From assembly GCF_000495475.1 (NCBI RefSeq), contig NZ_ASGZ01000044.1, positions 1 to 46,632 on the forward strand: a DNA stretch of 46,632 nt, read 5' to 3'. Source of the stretch: Candidatus Halobonum tyrrellensis G22. GTDB lineage: Archaea > Halobacteriota > Halobacteria > Halobacteriales > Haloferacaceae. A program made the translations under genes and the position numbers. Numbering within the stretch: the stretch's first letter is position 1; every line of letters begins with the position of its first letter. Below, piece after piece: positions 36,752 through 44,865 of the stretch. The notes under the pieces are model-generated. The model did no database searches. It was not told the origin of the DNA and saw only the letters and a program-made list of their open reading frames with translations.

Positions 36752-37774
36752 GTGAGTCCCTACCGGAACGCGGCGCTGTTCCTGTTGCTCGCGGCGGTGT
36801 GGGGGTCGGCGTTCGCCGCGATCAAGGCGGGGCTGGCGTTCTTCCCGCCGGTGCTGTTCGCGGCGGTCCGTTACGACGTGGCGGGCGTCGTGATGTTGGC
36901 GTACGCGTGGTACGCGGTCGACGACCCCGTCCCCCGCGGGCGCGCCGAGTGGACCGAGGTGGCCGTCGGGGCGACGCTGCTCATCGCGGCGTACCACGCG
37001 TTCCTGTTCGTCGGCCAGACCGACCCCGCGGTGTCGAGCGCGGCGGCCGCGGTCATCGTCGGTCTCAACCCCGTGCTCACGACGGGCTTTTCGCGCGCGC
37101 TGCTGCCGAGCGAGCGGCTCTCGCCGCTGGGTCTCGTCGGACTGGTCGTCGGGTTCGCGGGTGCGGTCGTGCTCGCGGAACCCGACGCCGCGGCGCTCGC
37201 CGGCACCGGGGCGGGGAGCGACCCCCTCTCGTTCGCCCGCCTCTTCGAGGGCGGGGTCGCGGCGGGCGTCGGCCGTCTCGCCGACGCGGCCGTCGCCCTC
37301 CTCGGGACCGGCGGCGTCGCCAAGGGACTGGTGTTCCTCGCGGTCGTGAGCTTCGCGCTCGGGGGCGTGCTCACCCGGCGGGTCGACTCGGGACTGGAGA
37401 TAGAGCCGATGGAGGCGTGGTCGATGCTGCTCGGCGCGCTGTTGATGCACGCGGTGTCGGTCGCGATGGGCGAACGGGTCGCCGACGTGACGTGGACCGT
37501 CGAGGCGGCCGCGGCGCTCGCGTACCTCTCGCTGGCGGCGTCGGCGCTGGGCTTTCTGGTCTACTTCGACCTGCTCGACCGACTGGGTCCGGTGGAGATC
37601 AACCTGGTGTCGTACGTCTCGCCCGTCTTCGCGGCGCTCGCGGGGTGGGTGCTCCTCGCGGAGACGCCGACGCGCGCGACGGCCGTCGGGTTCTGTCTCA
37701 TCTTCGCCGCGTTCCTCCTGCTCAAGCGCGCCGCCGTCCGCGCGGAACTCCGCCGGCTGGTCTCGTCGGCGTGA
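36752..37774 (+). CDS. EamA/DMT family transporter
   Basis: A 340-residue, ten-helix transporter from GTG 36752. Two EamA repeats are evident: residues about 5-135 (FLLLAAVWGSAFAAIKAGLA) and about 185-330 (LVFLAVVSFALGGVLTRR, SLAASALGFLVYFDLLDRLG, NLVSYVSPVFAALAGWVLL). A hydrophilic loop of about 45 residues separates them. DMT proteins export or exchange amino acids, nucleotides or other metabolites; substrate unknown. It lies 33 bp after dppF on the same strand but is probably a separate function. Confidence 0.9.
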   Translation: MSPYRNAALFLLLAAVWGSAFAAIKAGLAFFPPVLFAAVRYDVAGVVMLAYAWYAVDDPVPRGRAEWTEVAVGATLLIAAYHAFLFVGQTDPAVSSAAAAVIVGLNPVLTTGFSRALLPSERLSPLGLVGLVVGFAGAVVLAEPDAAALAGTGAGSDPLSFARLFEGGVAAGVGRLADAAVALLGTGGVAKGLVFLAVVSFALGGVLTRRVDSGLEIEPMEAWSMLLGALLMHAVSVAMGERVADVTWTVEAAAALAYLSLAASALGFLVYFDLLDRLGPVEINLVSYVSPVFAALAGWVLLAETPTRATAVGFCLIFAAFLLLKRAAVRAELRRLVSSA

Positions 37775-37914
37775 GGGGTCGGATCCCCTCGGTCCCCGGG
37801 CACGATGCGGACGCTCGTCTCCGAGCGCGTCGTTCGACGGCCCCAGTAGGTGGAAGAAACGACACGGATCGGATGGACTCCATGTGCCTTCAGTGCGGAG
37901 AGTAACTCAACCGA

Positions 37915-37947
37915 ACACGTTATTTTATGTACTATAGCTGCGATCTA
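37915..37947 (+). promoter_or_regulatory. AT-rich promoter upstream of the FG-GAP gene
   Basis: CGTTATTTTATGTACTATAG is a strong AT-rich island 20-45 bp before the ATG at 37962. TTATTTTA at about 37920-37927 is the best TATA match. The rest of 37775-37914 shows nothing. Confidence 0.45.
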
Positions 37948-37961
37948 ATTCATGAACTATC

Positions 37962-39598
37962 ATGATAGATGGTGCGTGGATCACGCGACGCAGCGCACTT
38001 CGAACCGGCGCGGCCGCGACCGGACTGGTCGGTCTCGGCACGCGGGTCGGAACCGCTCGGTCGGACGGGTCTTCGGCCGACGAGTGCTACTACCAGGTCG
38101 ACTTCGTCGCCGGCGACCCCATCCAGACGCTCGGAGCGGACGAGGACGCGTTCTACGGCCGACAGAACAGGCTCGTCCAGTACGTCCACGCCACCGGCGA
38201 CACGGTGATCGAACGCGACACGTGGCTGAACTCGCTCGACACGGAAGTCCGCCGGTGTGTCACTGCCGAACCGATCAACGTGGAGGACGGGACCGTCTCG
38301 GTGGAGTTTCGGGTCGCGGAGGGGTGTGAACGGACGCTCTCGTTGACGCTCTACCCCCTCCCGGGCGGCGAGTTCTCCTTCGAGTCCCAGCAGCGCCTCG
38401 CCGACGCGGCGACCGGAACCTTCGGCCCCGGAACGCACGAACTGACGGTCGACCGCTCCTCGCTCGGCTGTTCGCGACCCTCGGACGGGTACGACCAAGT
38501 CGCCAAACTCACCGCCGCGAAGAGGAAGGGGGGCGACGCGTACGCCCAGTCGGTGGCGGTGTCCGGTTCCGGCGAGACGGCCGTCGTCGGCGCGCGGCTC
38601 CAGCGCAACGGCGGGTCGGCGTACGTGTTCGAGCGAACGAACGGGACCTGGAGCCAACGGGCGAAACTCACCGCTGCCGATGCGAGGGAGCAAGACCAGT
38701 TCGGCGTCTCGGTGGCGGTGTCCGGTTCCGGTGATACGGCCATCGTCGGCGCGTCGCGCGACCGGCGCGACGACACGGGCCGCGAGGCCGGGGCGGCGTA
38801 CGTGTTCGACCGGACTGACGGGACCTGGAGCCAACGGGCGAAACTCGTCGCCGACGACGCGAGAGGAGGAGACAGATTCGGTACCTCGGTGGCGGTCTCC
38901 GACGACACTGCCGTCGTCGGAGCCCCGTACGACGAGATAGAGGACGGCGGCTACATCGATGCCGGGTCGGCGTACGTGTTCGATCGGACGGGCGAGAGCT
39001 GGGACCAGACGGCGAAGCTCGTCTCGGACAGCGCGGTGGGGGAGGACGAGTTCGGTGTCTCGGTGGCGCTCTCCGACGCGGGCGACACCGCCGTCGTCGG
39101 ATCTCGGGGCGACGGCGACGAGGACAGGGGCACCAACGCCGGGTCGGCGTACGTGTTCGTCCGGTCGGGGAGGGCTGGATCCAGCGGCCGAAACTCACCG
39201 CCGACGACGCGGCGGAGTACAGCTACTTCGGCGACTCGGTGGCGATGTCCGGCTCCGGCGACGTCGCAGCTATCGCCACTCGCCCCAAAGGGCGATACGC
39301 CTCCTACCCCGGGTCGGTGTACGTGTTCGTCCGATCGGAGGAAACCTGGAACCAGCGGGCGAAACTCATCCAGCCCGGCCAGTCGGTGGGAGTCTCCGAC
39401 GCGGGCGACACCGTCGTCGTCGGGCCGCACGTGTTCGTCCGGAACGGCGAAACCTGGAGCCGCGAGTCGAAACTCGTCGACGACGACACGGACAACTACT
39501 TCGAGTTGGTGGGAGTCTCCGACGCGGGTGACACTGTCGTCGTCGGAGCCCCGGGGGCCGACGACTACGCCGGGGCGGCGTACGTGTTCGAACGGTAG
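37962..39598 (+). pseudogene. Secreted seven-repeat FG-GAP (beta-propeller) protein, frameshifted
   Basis: The product starts with a Tat-type signal (ITRRSALRTGAAATGLVGLG), then a beta-rich N-domain to about 165. Seven repeats of about 50-60 residues follow, from about 38480 to the end, with the pattern F-G-x-S-V-A-x-S-x-x-G-D-T-A-x-V-G-A and AYVF-x-R-x-x-x-x-W-x-Q-x-A-K-L: an FG-GAP/integrin-type seven-bladed propeller. After VFVRSG (39155-39170) the frame breaks: one missing G in the G4 run at 39167-39170. Adding it restores S-G-E-G-W-I-Q-R-P-K-L and reads on to the stop at 39596-39598. As it stands, translation continues in the wrong frame to 39917. Either a real disruption or a sequencing error. 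Confidence 0.8.
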
Positions 39599-39766
39599 CC
39601 CGGGACGCCCTCCGCGCTCCCCCACCCCGTCCGCTCGCGATGGCACGAACGGCGACCGTCGCCACCGAGACGCGTGCCGGAGGCGAGACGGGAGAGGGAG
39701 CGCGAACGGCGACGCGAGGCTCCCCCTCGGACCGGTTCGGGTCGTCCGACCGTCGGCGGTTCCCGA

Positions 39767-40870
39767 CTACGGAGCGAACGACTCGAACACCCGGTCGGCG
39801 GGCACGCCGCCCGCGAGCGCGAGCCGGAGCGCCAGCCGCGCCTTGTGGACGGGGAGGTCGCCCGCGAACAGGACGCCCGCCTCGGCGAGGGTGACGCCGC
39901 CGCCGCGCGTGCCGTAGACGGGTTCGGTGGGGCCGGCGTGACACCGCGTGCCGACGACGACCGGCACCGAGTCGACCGCGCGGACGAGCGCGTCGCCCAA
40001 CTCGCCGGTCACGTTCCCCAGTCCCGTGCCCTCGACCACGAGTCCGTCGGCGCCCGCCGACAGCGCGCGCTCGACCCCGTCGGCGCCGACGCCGGTCCCC
40101 GACGAGACCAGCGGGACCGACACGTCGTCGGCGTCCGCCGACAGCGGGAGCGACACGTCCGGCGGGCGGAGCGGGCGGTGGATATCGACGCCCGCGCGGG
40201 TGAACGTCGCCGCCGGACCCTTGCCGGGCGACCCGAACGTCGAGAGCGCGTTGGTGTGTCGCTTGACCGCGTCCCGGGCGGGGTGGAGTTCGTCGTCGAA
40301 CGCGACCGCGACCCCCGGCGCGAACCGGTCGTCGGCGGCCGCCCGGACCGCGGTGAGGAGGTTCGCGGGCGCGTCGCTTCCGGGTTCGTCGAACCGGCGC
40401 TGTGAGCCGGTGACGACCACGGGGACGGGGAGGTCGGTGCCGACCGCGAGCGCGAACGCGGTGTCGGCGAGCGTGTCCGTCCCGTGGGTGACGACCACGC
40501 CGTCGGCGCCGTCGTCGACCGCCCGGCCGGCCGCGTTCGCGAGGCGGGCCACCGTGGCGACGTCCATGTCGAACCCCGGCCGGGAGGCGACCGACTCCGC
40601 GCTCACGTCGGCGTGTCCGGCGAGTTCGGGCACCCGGTCGACCAACTCGGACCCCGCCTTCGCCGGCGCGGCACCGTCCTCGCCGGGTTCGGAGGCGATG
40701 GTGCCGCCCGCCGCGAGGACGCGCACGCGCGGGTGGTCGGGGTCGGTCCCGCTCTCCGGGTCGGTCCCGCTCTCCGGGTCGGTCCCGCTCTCCGGGTCGG
40801 TCCCGCTCTCCGGGTCGGTCCCGCTCTCCGGGTCCGTTCCGCGCTCGCCGTCCCGGTCGCGTCCGCTCAC
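39767..40870 (-). CDS. L-asparaginase
   Basis: A 367-residue enzyme from GTG 40870. The active-site threonines are T57 (LAAGGTIAS) and the T of THGTDTLADTA, which also supplies the Asp; the Lys is in AVKRHTNALSTFG. It hydrolyses asparagine to aspartate and ammonia; the related archaeal GatD has a similar fold, but no AnsB-type tudor-like N-domain or GatE partner is here. Residues 11-40 are five GTDPES hexapeptides, plus GTDPDH. It overlaps the amidohydrolase stop by 4 bp (GTGA), so the two are translated together. Confidence 0.9.
   Translation of the reverse strand: MSGRDRDGERGTDPESGTDPESGTDPESGTDPESGTDPESGTDPDHPRVRVLAAGGTIASEPGEDGAAPAKAGSELVDRVPELAGHADVSAESVASRPGFDMDVATVARLANAAGRAVDDGADGVVVTHGTDTLADTAFALAVGTDLPVPVVVTGSQRRFDEPGSDAPANLLTAVRAAADDRFAPGVAVAFDDELHPARDAVKRHTNALSTFGSPGKGPAATFTRAGVDIHRPLRPPDVSLPLSADADDVSVPLVSSGTGVGADGVERALSAGADGLVVEGTGLGNVTGELGDALVRAVDSVPVVVGTRCHAGPTEPVYGTRGGGVTLAEAGVLFAGDLPVHKARLALRLALAGGVPADRVFESFAP
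40733..40840. repeat. 18-bp tandem repeat inside the asparaginase gene
   Basis: Five in-frame units of 18 bp (40751-40840), four identical and one with two differences, encode GTDPES five times; a partial sixth unit encodes GTDPDH. The repeat lies ahead of the catalytic domain. Confidence 0.9.
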
Positions 40871-42099
40871 GCGCCCAGCCCCTCGTCGACGCGTTCGCCC
40901 GAGCGGTACACCGCGGCGGGGTCGCGGAGCGCGGAGACGTCCGACAGCGGGTCCGCCTCGAACGCGAGGAAGTCGGCGCGCATCCCGGGCGTGAGCGTGC
41001 CGAACTCGTCGTCGGGGACCGTCCGCGCGGCGACGCGCGTGCCCGCCTCGATGGCCTCCCGTTCGCTCATGCCTATCTCGTCGACGAACAGTTCCGCCTC
41101 CAGGGCGTTCTCGCCGTGCGGCACCAGGTCGGGTCCGATGAAGTCGGTGCCGAGCGCGATCGGTACCCCCGCCTCGTACGCCCGCCGGGTGGCGTCGAAG
41201 TGGGCCTCCCGCGCCTCCTCGGCTTTCGCCAGTCCGTACTCGGGGACGCCGTGGTCGGCGCCGCGCGTGACGAGACGGTGCATGATCGACAGCGTGGGGA
41301 CGAACGTCGCGTCCGTCTCCGCAAACAGGTCGAAACAGTCCTCGTCGAGGTAGAAGCCGTGTTCGACCGTGTCGACGCCGTTCTCGAGCGCCGCCTTCAC
41401 GCCGGGTGCGCCCTGCGCGTGGCTGGCGACCGGGATGCCGACGCGGTGGGCCTCCTCGGTGAACGCCCGGATCTCCCGGTCGGTGAACTGGCTCTGGTCC
41501 GGGGCGTCCTTCTCCGAGAGCACGCCCCCGGTTGTCATGATCTTGATCAGGTCGACCCCCTCGCGGACGCGCTTTCGCGCCTCCTTCCGGCACTCGTCGG
41601 CGCCGTCGGCGAGCGTCCCGATCCCCGACTCCGAGTCGGCCCACTCGTACGGCAGCATGTGCGAGTCGCCGTGGCCGCCGGTCTGGGAGATGGACCGCCC
41701 GCTGGTGTACACACGCGGGCCGGGCACCTCGCCGTCCGCGACGGCGTCGCGTAAGGCGAGGCCGGTGCCGCTGCCCACGTCGCGGACGGCGGTGAACCCC
41801 GCCGCGAGCAGGCGGCGGAGGTCCGCAGTCGCGCGGGCCGCGCCGAGTTCGGTCGACTCCGTCACCCACGTCATCGGGTCCATCGAACGGTCGCCCGTCA
41901 GGTGGACGTGCGCGTCGACCAGTCCCGGCGTGACCGTCGCGTCGCCGTGGTCGACGACCGCGGCGCCGTCCGGCGCGTCCACGTCCTCCCGCGGGCCGGC
42001 GTCGGCGACGCGCCCCGCCTCGACCACCAGTCGCGCGTCGTCGACCGGTTCCGACTCCCCGTCGAGCAGCGTGCCGCACTCGACGACTCGTGTCTCCAT
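40867..42099 (-). CDS. Amidohydrolase (imidazolonepropionase/prolidase-like)
   Basis: A 410-residue TIM-barrel amidohydrolase with a small beta-sandwich formed from both ends. Metal ligands: H64-V-H66 (LVDAHVHL), K186 (likely carboxylated, VDLIKIMTTGG), H227 (VASHAQG), H247 (VEHGFY) and D319 (ALGTDF). This arrangement matches the binuclear imidazolonepropionase-like group that includes Xaa-Pro dipeptidases of this fold. Substrate is unknown; linkage to an asparaginase suggests amino-acid or peptide breakdown. ATG 42099 begins METRVVECG, the normal first strand. Confidence 0.9.
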   Translation of the reverse strand: METRVVECGTLLDGESEPVDDARLVVEAGRVADAGPREDVDAPDGAAVVDHGDATVTPGLVDAHVHLTGDRSMDPMTWVTESTELGAARATADLRRLLAAGFTAVRDVGSGTGLALRDAVADGEVPGPRVYTSGRSISQTGGHGDSHMLPYEWADSESGIGTLADGADECRKEARKRVREGVDLIKIMTTGGVLSEKDAPDQSQFTDREIRAFTEEAHRVGIPVASHAQGAPGVKAALENGVDTVEHGFYLDEDCFDLFAETDATFVPTLSIMHRLVTRGADHGVPEYGLAKAEEAREAHFDATRRAYEAGVPIALGTDFIGPDLVPHGENALEAELFVDEIGMSEREAIEAGTRVAARTVPDDEFGTLTPGMRADFLAFEADPLSDVSALRDPAAVYRSGERVDEGLGA

Positions 42100-42368
42100 G
42101 GTGGGTCTGTGCGACCCCGGCCCAAAGCAGTTCGCCCGCCCCGCACGGACTGCCGCCACCGCTCCCCGGCCGCGGACTGGTCGCTCCGGGGGGTCCACCA
42201 AGCGGTGTGACGGGGTCGGAGCCGTCCCCGACGGGGCTTCGAACGCCTTCAGTCGGTATCTACTACGTATCGAATCGTTAGTAGGGGGACGCTTCTCGGG
42301 GTCGGGCCGGGGTGAACGATCGCGGGGGTATATGGGGGTGGGCGACCGAGTAACTGGTAGCTCCAACG
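42100..42368. other. Divergent intergenic region with promoter elements
   Basis: No gene is supported. Left part (42100-42240) is GC-rich. TATCTACTACGTATCG at 42258-42273 and the GTATATGG run at 42328-42335 are TATA-like; the second lies about 35 bp before the small membrane protein gene. Confidence 0.4.
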
Positions 42369-42620
42369 ATGACGCCCTCCACCGTTCCCTCCTCGTTGGT
42401 CCGAACCGTCGACCGACTGAAGGAGGCGGTTCCGGCCGTCGCCGACGCGCTCCCCCTCCACGCGCTCGGCTTCTACGCCGCCATCGCCGCCCCCTTCCTC
42501 TACCTCCCGCTGCTCGGCGGGAGGGGTGGACTCACCGCCGAGGAGGCGCCGCTGTTCGTCGCGCTGCTGGCAGCGAACGTCGGCGCGCTGGTTCTCGGAC
42601 AGGAGTACCACCGGGAGTGA
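42369..42620 (+). CDS. Small two-helix membrane protein
   Basis: An 83-residue protein. An N-terminal amphipathic segment (VRTVDRLKEAVPAVADALP) precedes two membrane helices, about 32-49 (GFYAAIAAPFLYLPLL) and 60-77 (APLFVALLAANVGALVLG), ending in a short charged tail. No family is recognised and no Cys or His motif is present. It has its own likely promoter, which supports it as a real gene. Function unknown. Confidence 0.6.
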   Translation: MTPSTVPSSLVRTVDRLKEAVPAVADALPLHALGFYAAIAAPFLYLPLLGGRGGLTAEEAPLFVALLAANVGALVLGQEYHRE

Positions 42621-42916
42621 GCGCCCGCGGCCGCAGGGCGGTCCGAACTCCTACCCCGCCGACGGCGAGTCGGACCGGGGTGAGGTATCGTGCCACCGCC
42701 GGCCGGTCGCCGTTCGCCTCCGGCGCCGCCACGCTACCGTCGGCGTAGCTCCCCGGACAGCCGGTCTATCCGGAATCGGGCCGCTAGTGCTCGGCGTCCT
42801 CGCCGTCACCGCGTTCCCGACCCGGGCGCGTCGCGCACGACGGCCGACCGAGAACCGCCGCGCGGGTACGGTTCGGCCGCGTAACGCCGGGTAGTTACGC
42901 CCCGTCTTCGGCCGCC
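42621..42916. other. Intergenic region, no gene seen
   Basis: No frame with a credible start and haloarchaeal composition is found. A short open stretch around 42765-42840 encodes one hydrophobic run (GIGPLVLGVLAVTAF) but has an Arg-rich continuation and no start, so it may be debris of a membrane gene. Confidence 0.35.
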
Positions 42917-43303
42917 TCAGTCCCGGAGCCACTCGAAAGCGTCGTCGCGATTGTCGAATATCCGCGAGGTGGTGTTCTCGCCCACCTCGTCGACCAGATC
43001 TTCGACCGACATGTTCGCGACGACGCTCTCGGGTTGGACCACGGCCATGTTCGACAGCGACGACCGGAACGCGCGGGGGTGCCACTCCTCTTGGGTCCAC
43101 TGGCTGTCGGCTTCGGGGACGGTTCCGAGTTCGCGGAGGTCGGCGAGCCAGTTGCGCGCCCCCTCGCGTTCGACCAGTTCGAGACCCTCGTTCAGCCCCT
43201 CGCGGTACTTCTCGCCCGACGCGAACGCGTGCCAGTTCATCACGACGGCTCCGAGCGACTCGTTCCACTCGACGGTGACCACGTCCGACTCGTAGTAGGC
43301 CAT
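42917..43303 (-). CDS. SpoIIAA-like (STAS/SEC14-type) protein
   Basis: A 128-residue acidic soluble protein from ATG 43303. The pattern fits SpoIIAA-like domains: a first strand pair (VVTVEWNESLGAVVMNWHAF), helix with YREGLNEGLELVERE, NWLADLRELGTVPEADSQW, a VVQPESVV strand, and the terminal RIFDNRDDAFEWLRD. The final F-D-x-x-D-D-A-F-E-W-L motif is typical of this fold. Function is unknown; such proteins are widespread in haloarchaea. It is divergent from the SDR gene over 91 bp; a TTTATAC box lies about 25-32 bp upstream. Confidence 0.72.
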   Translation of the reverse strand: MAYYESDVVTVEWNESLGAVVMNWHAFASGEKYREGLNEGLELVEREGARNWLADLRELGTVPEADSQWTQEEWHPRAFRSSLSNMAVVQPESVVANMSVEDLVDEVGENTTSRIFDNRDDAFEWLRD

Positions 43304-43394
43304 CGGCCGACTCGTGTCCGACCTCGTGTATAAACTATCCCCACCTGGTATCAAAATAGAAAAGCACAACTGGGCGGCGGCACGACGGGTGGCC
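43304..43394. promoter_or_regulatory. Divergent promoter region, SpoIIAA-like protein and SDR
   Basis: AT-rich boxes face both ways: TATAAAC at 43329-43335 serves the minus-strand gene, and ATCAAAATAGAAAAG at 43350-43364 lies about 31-45 bp before the SDR ATG. Confidence 0.5.
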
Positions 43395-44153
43395 ATGCAG
43401 TTGGTCGAAGACCGGACCGCGGTCATCACGGGGGCGGCGTCGGGTATCGGACGCGAGACGGCCGAGACGTTCGCGGAACACGGGGCGTCGGTCGTCGTCG
43501 CCGACGTGGACGCCGACGGCGGCGAGGCGACGGTCGACGCGATCGCGGACGCCGGGGGAGAGGCGACGTTCGTCTCCGCCGACGTGTCCGACCCGGCCGA
43601 CGCCGAGGCGATGGTGCAGACGGCGGTCGACGAGTACGGCGGGCTGGACGTCCTGTTCAACAACGCCGCCATCGAGGGACCCGTCGCGCGACTCGACGAG
43701 TACGACGACGACGCCTTCGAACGGGTGATCGACGTGAACCTGAAGGGCGTCTGGTACGGGACGAAGTACGGCATCGAGGCGATGCTCGACGACGACGGCG
43801 GGTCGATCGTCACCGCCTCGTCGATCGGCGGCGAGGTGGCGGTCCCGCAGTACGGCGGCTACGGCGTGGCCAAGGCCGCCGTGGCTCACCTGATGAAGTA
43901 CGCCGCCATCGAGTACGTCGAGGACGGCATCCGCGCGAACGCGGTCGCGCCCGGCATCGTCCGCACCGAGATGATCGAGCGGAGCATCGAGGAACACCCC
44001 GAGATGGAAGAGCAGTTCCTGAACACCGAACCCATGCCGGGGCTGGCCGACCCCCGCGAGATAGCCAACGCCGTGCTGTTCCTCGGCTCGGACCTCTCCT
44101 CGCGGGTCACCGGCGTGACCCTCCCCGTCGAGGGCGGCTACCTCGCACAGTAG
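43395..44153 (+). CDS. SDR family oxidoreductase
   Basis: A 252-residue classical short-chain dehydrogenase. Cofactor loop is GAASGIG (13-19), with an acidic residue after the second strand (VVVADVDADG) favouring NAD. The catalytic set is N115 (DVNLKG), S143, Y156 and K160 (YGVAK), with the normal Ser-x12-Tyr-x3-Lys spacing. NNAA and A-P-G-I-V-R-T are standard. It ends with the GVTLPVEGGYLAQ tail. Substrate is unknown; the group includes glucose, hydroxysteroid and 3-oxoacyl dehydrogenases. Confidence 0.92.
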   Translation: MQLVEDRTAVITGAASGIGRETAETFAEHGASVVVADVDADGGEATVDAIADAGGEATFVSADVSDPADAEAMVQTAVDEYGGLDVLFNNAAIEGPVARLDEYDDDAFERVIDVNLKGVWYGTKYGIEAMLDDDGGSIVTASSIGGEVAVPQYGGYGVAKAAVAHLMKYAAIEYVEDGIRANAVAPGIVRTEMIERSIEEHPEMEEQFLNTEPMPGLADPREIANAVLFLGSDLSSRVTGVTLPVEGGYLAQ

Positions 44154-44369
44154 GCGGCTCGGAACCGACCCGGCGGTCCCGAATCGGCGGAACCCGCTGG
44201 TCGCTCGTTCCGCTCACGCGTTCGTCCCCTCGCGCCGCGGGAAGCGGCCTGGGGCGGGGACCGACGGTCGTTCCGCTCGCCAACTCGCCTCGCTCGCTGG
44301 CTCGAATCCACGTGGAGTCTCGACCGCGCACACTCGTCGCTTCGCTCGTCGGTCGTGCGCCGTCAGAAG
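44154..44369. other. Intergenic region with short TCG-rich repeats
   Basis: No gene is supported. The stretch 44263-44360 holds degenerate CTCGCTCG/TTCGCTCG-like words (for example CGCCTCGCTCGCTGGCTCG), resembling those at 22461-22501 on the other strand. Confidence 0.4.
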
Positions 44370-44444
44370 TGGGTTGGGGCGGATTTGAACCGCCGGCCTC
44401 CTCCATGTCAAGGAGGTGTCATAACCAGACTAGACCACCAACCC
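44370..44444 (-). tRNA. tRNA-Val (anticodon GAC)
   Basis: Read on the minus strand, a full cloverleaf is present in 75 bases, no intron: acceptor GGGTTGG pairs with CCAACCC, discriminator A, D-arm GTC...GAC, anticodon stem CCTCC/GGAGG around loop TTGACAT, variable AGGCC, and T-arm GGCGG-TTCAAAT-CCGCC. The anticodon GAC reads GUC and GUU. CCA is not encoded. Confidence 0.95.
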
Positions 44445-44490
44445 TCCGGGGGTGCGTGCCTGCCGCGACTACTCCTTCCGCGGGTACGCA

Positions 44491-44508
44491 GTTGAAGGTT
44501 TCGAAACG
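44491..44508 (-). promoter_or_regulatory. Promoter of tRNA-Val
   Basis: On the minus strand CGTTTCGAAACCTTCAAC resembles the strong haloarchaeal BRE/TATA element, about 47-64 bp before the mature tRNA, leaving room for a short precursor leader. Confidence 0.5.
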
Positions 44509-44541
44509 TCGACGCCGTCGCCGTCCCCGGCTTTTCCCCGG

Positions 44542-44817
44542 TCAGCCGCCGCTGACGGGCGGGAACAGCGCGAGTTCGTCGTCGGCGTCGACGGGCGTCG
44601 CCAACCCCTCGGTCTCGTGGACGTCCTCGCCGTTCCGGAGGAGGTTGACGTGCGGGCGGAGCTCCCCCTCCTCGTCGAGTACGCGCGCGGCGAGCGCCGG
44701 GTGGGCGTCCAAGAGGGCGTCGAGCGCCTCCCCGACGGTGTCGGCGCCGTCGGCGTCGACCGCGAGTTCGCGCCCCCCGGCGGCCTCGGCGAGGTCGGCG
44801 AACAGTTTCCAGCGCAT
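44542..44817 (-). CDS. samp1: Ubiquitin-like small archaeal modifier protein 1 (SAMP1, MoaD-type)
   Basis: A 91-residue beta-grasp protein ending in P-V-S-G-G. The diglycine tail is adenylated by the E1-like UbaA and attached to protein lysines, or made a thiocarboxylate for molybdopterin synthesis, in haloarchaea. The fold positions WKLFADLAEAAG, VGEALDALLDAHPAL, HVNLLRNGEDV and DELALFPPVSGG match the MoaD/SAMP1 family. It lies 48 bp after the RCK gene on the same strand and 97 bp before the tRNA. Confidence 0.92.
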   Translation of the reverse strand: MRWKLFADLAEAAGGRELAVDADGADTVGEALDALLDAHPALAARVLDEEGELRPHVNLLRNGEDVHETEGLATPVDADDELALFPPVSGG

Positions 44818-44865
44818 GCCTCACGTCCGGCGGCGGGCGGGCAAGAGGGTTCGGGTCGGGGCGAG

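Noticed and set aside
37862-37905. Tiny zinc-finger-like peptide (MCLQCGE)
   Set aside because: Only one Cys pair, about 12 codons, and no second half; not enough for a gene.
39598-39917. Extension of the FG-GAP reading frame to 39917
   Set aside because: After 39170 the frame is Arg/Ser/Pro-rich with no repeat pattern, while the other frame continues the repeats to a stop at 39598.
40741-40840. CRISPR-like or intergenic satellite
   Set aside because: Units are 18 bp without spacers, in frame and inside the asparaginase gene.
42621-42916. Membrane-protein gene around 42765-42890
   Set aside because: One hydrophobic run only, no credible start, and the rest is Arg-rich as in shadow frames.
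44154-44369. Insertion sequence or second RNA gene next to tRNA-Val
   Set aside because: No transposase, target duplication or second cloverleaf is visible; only degenerate short repeats.
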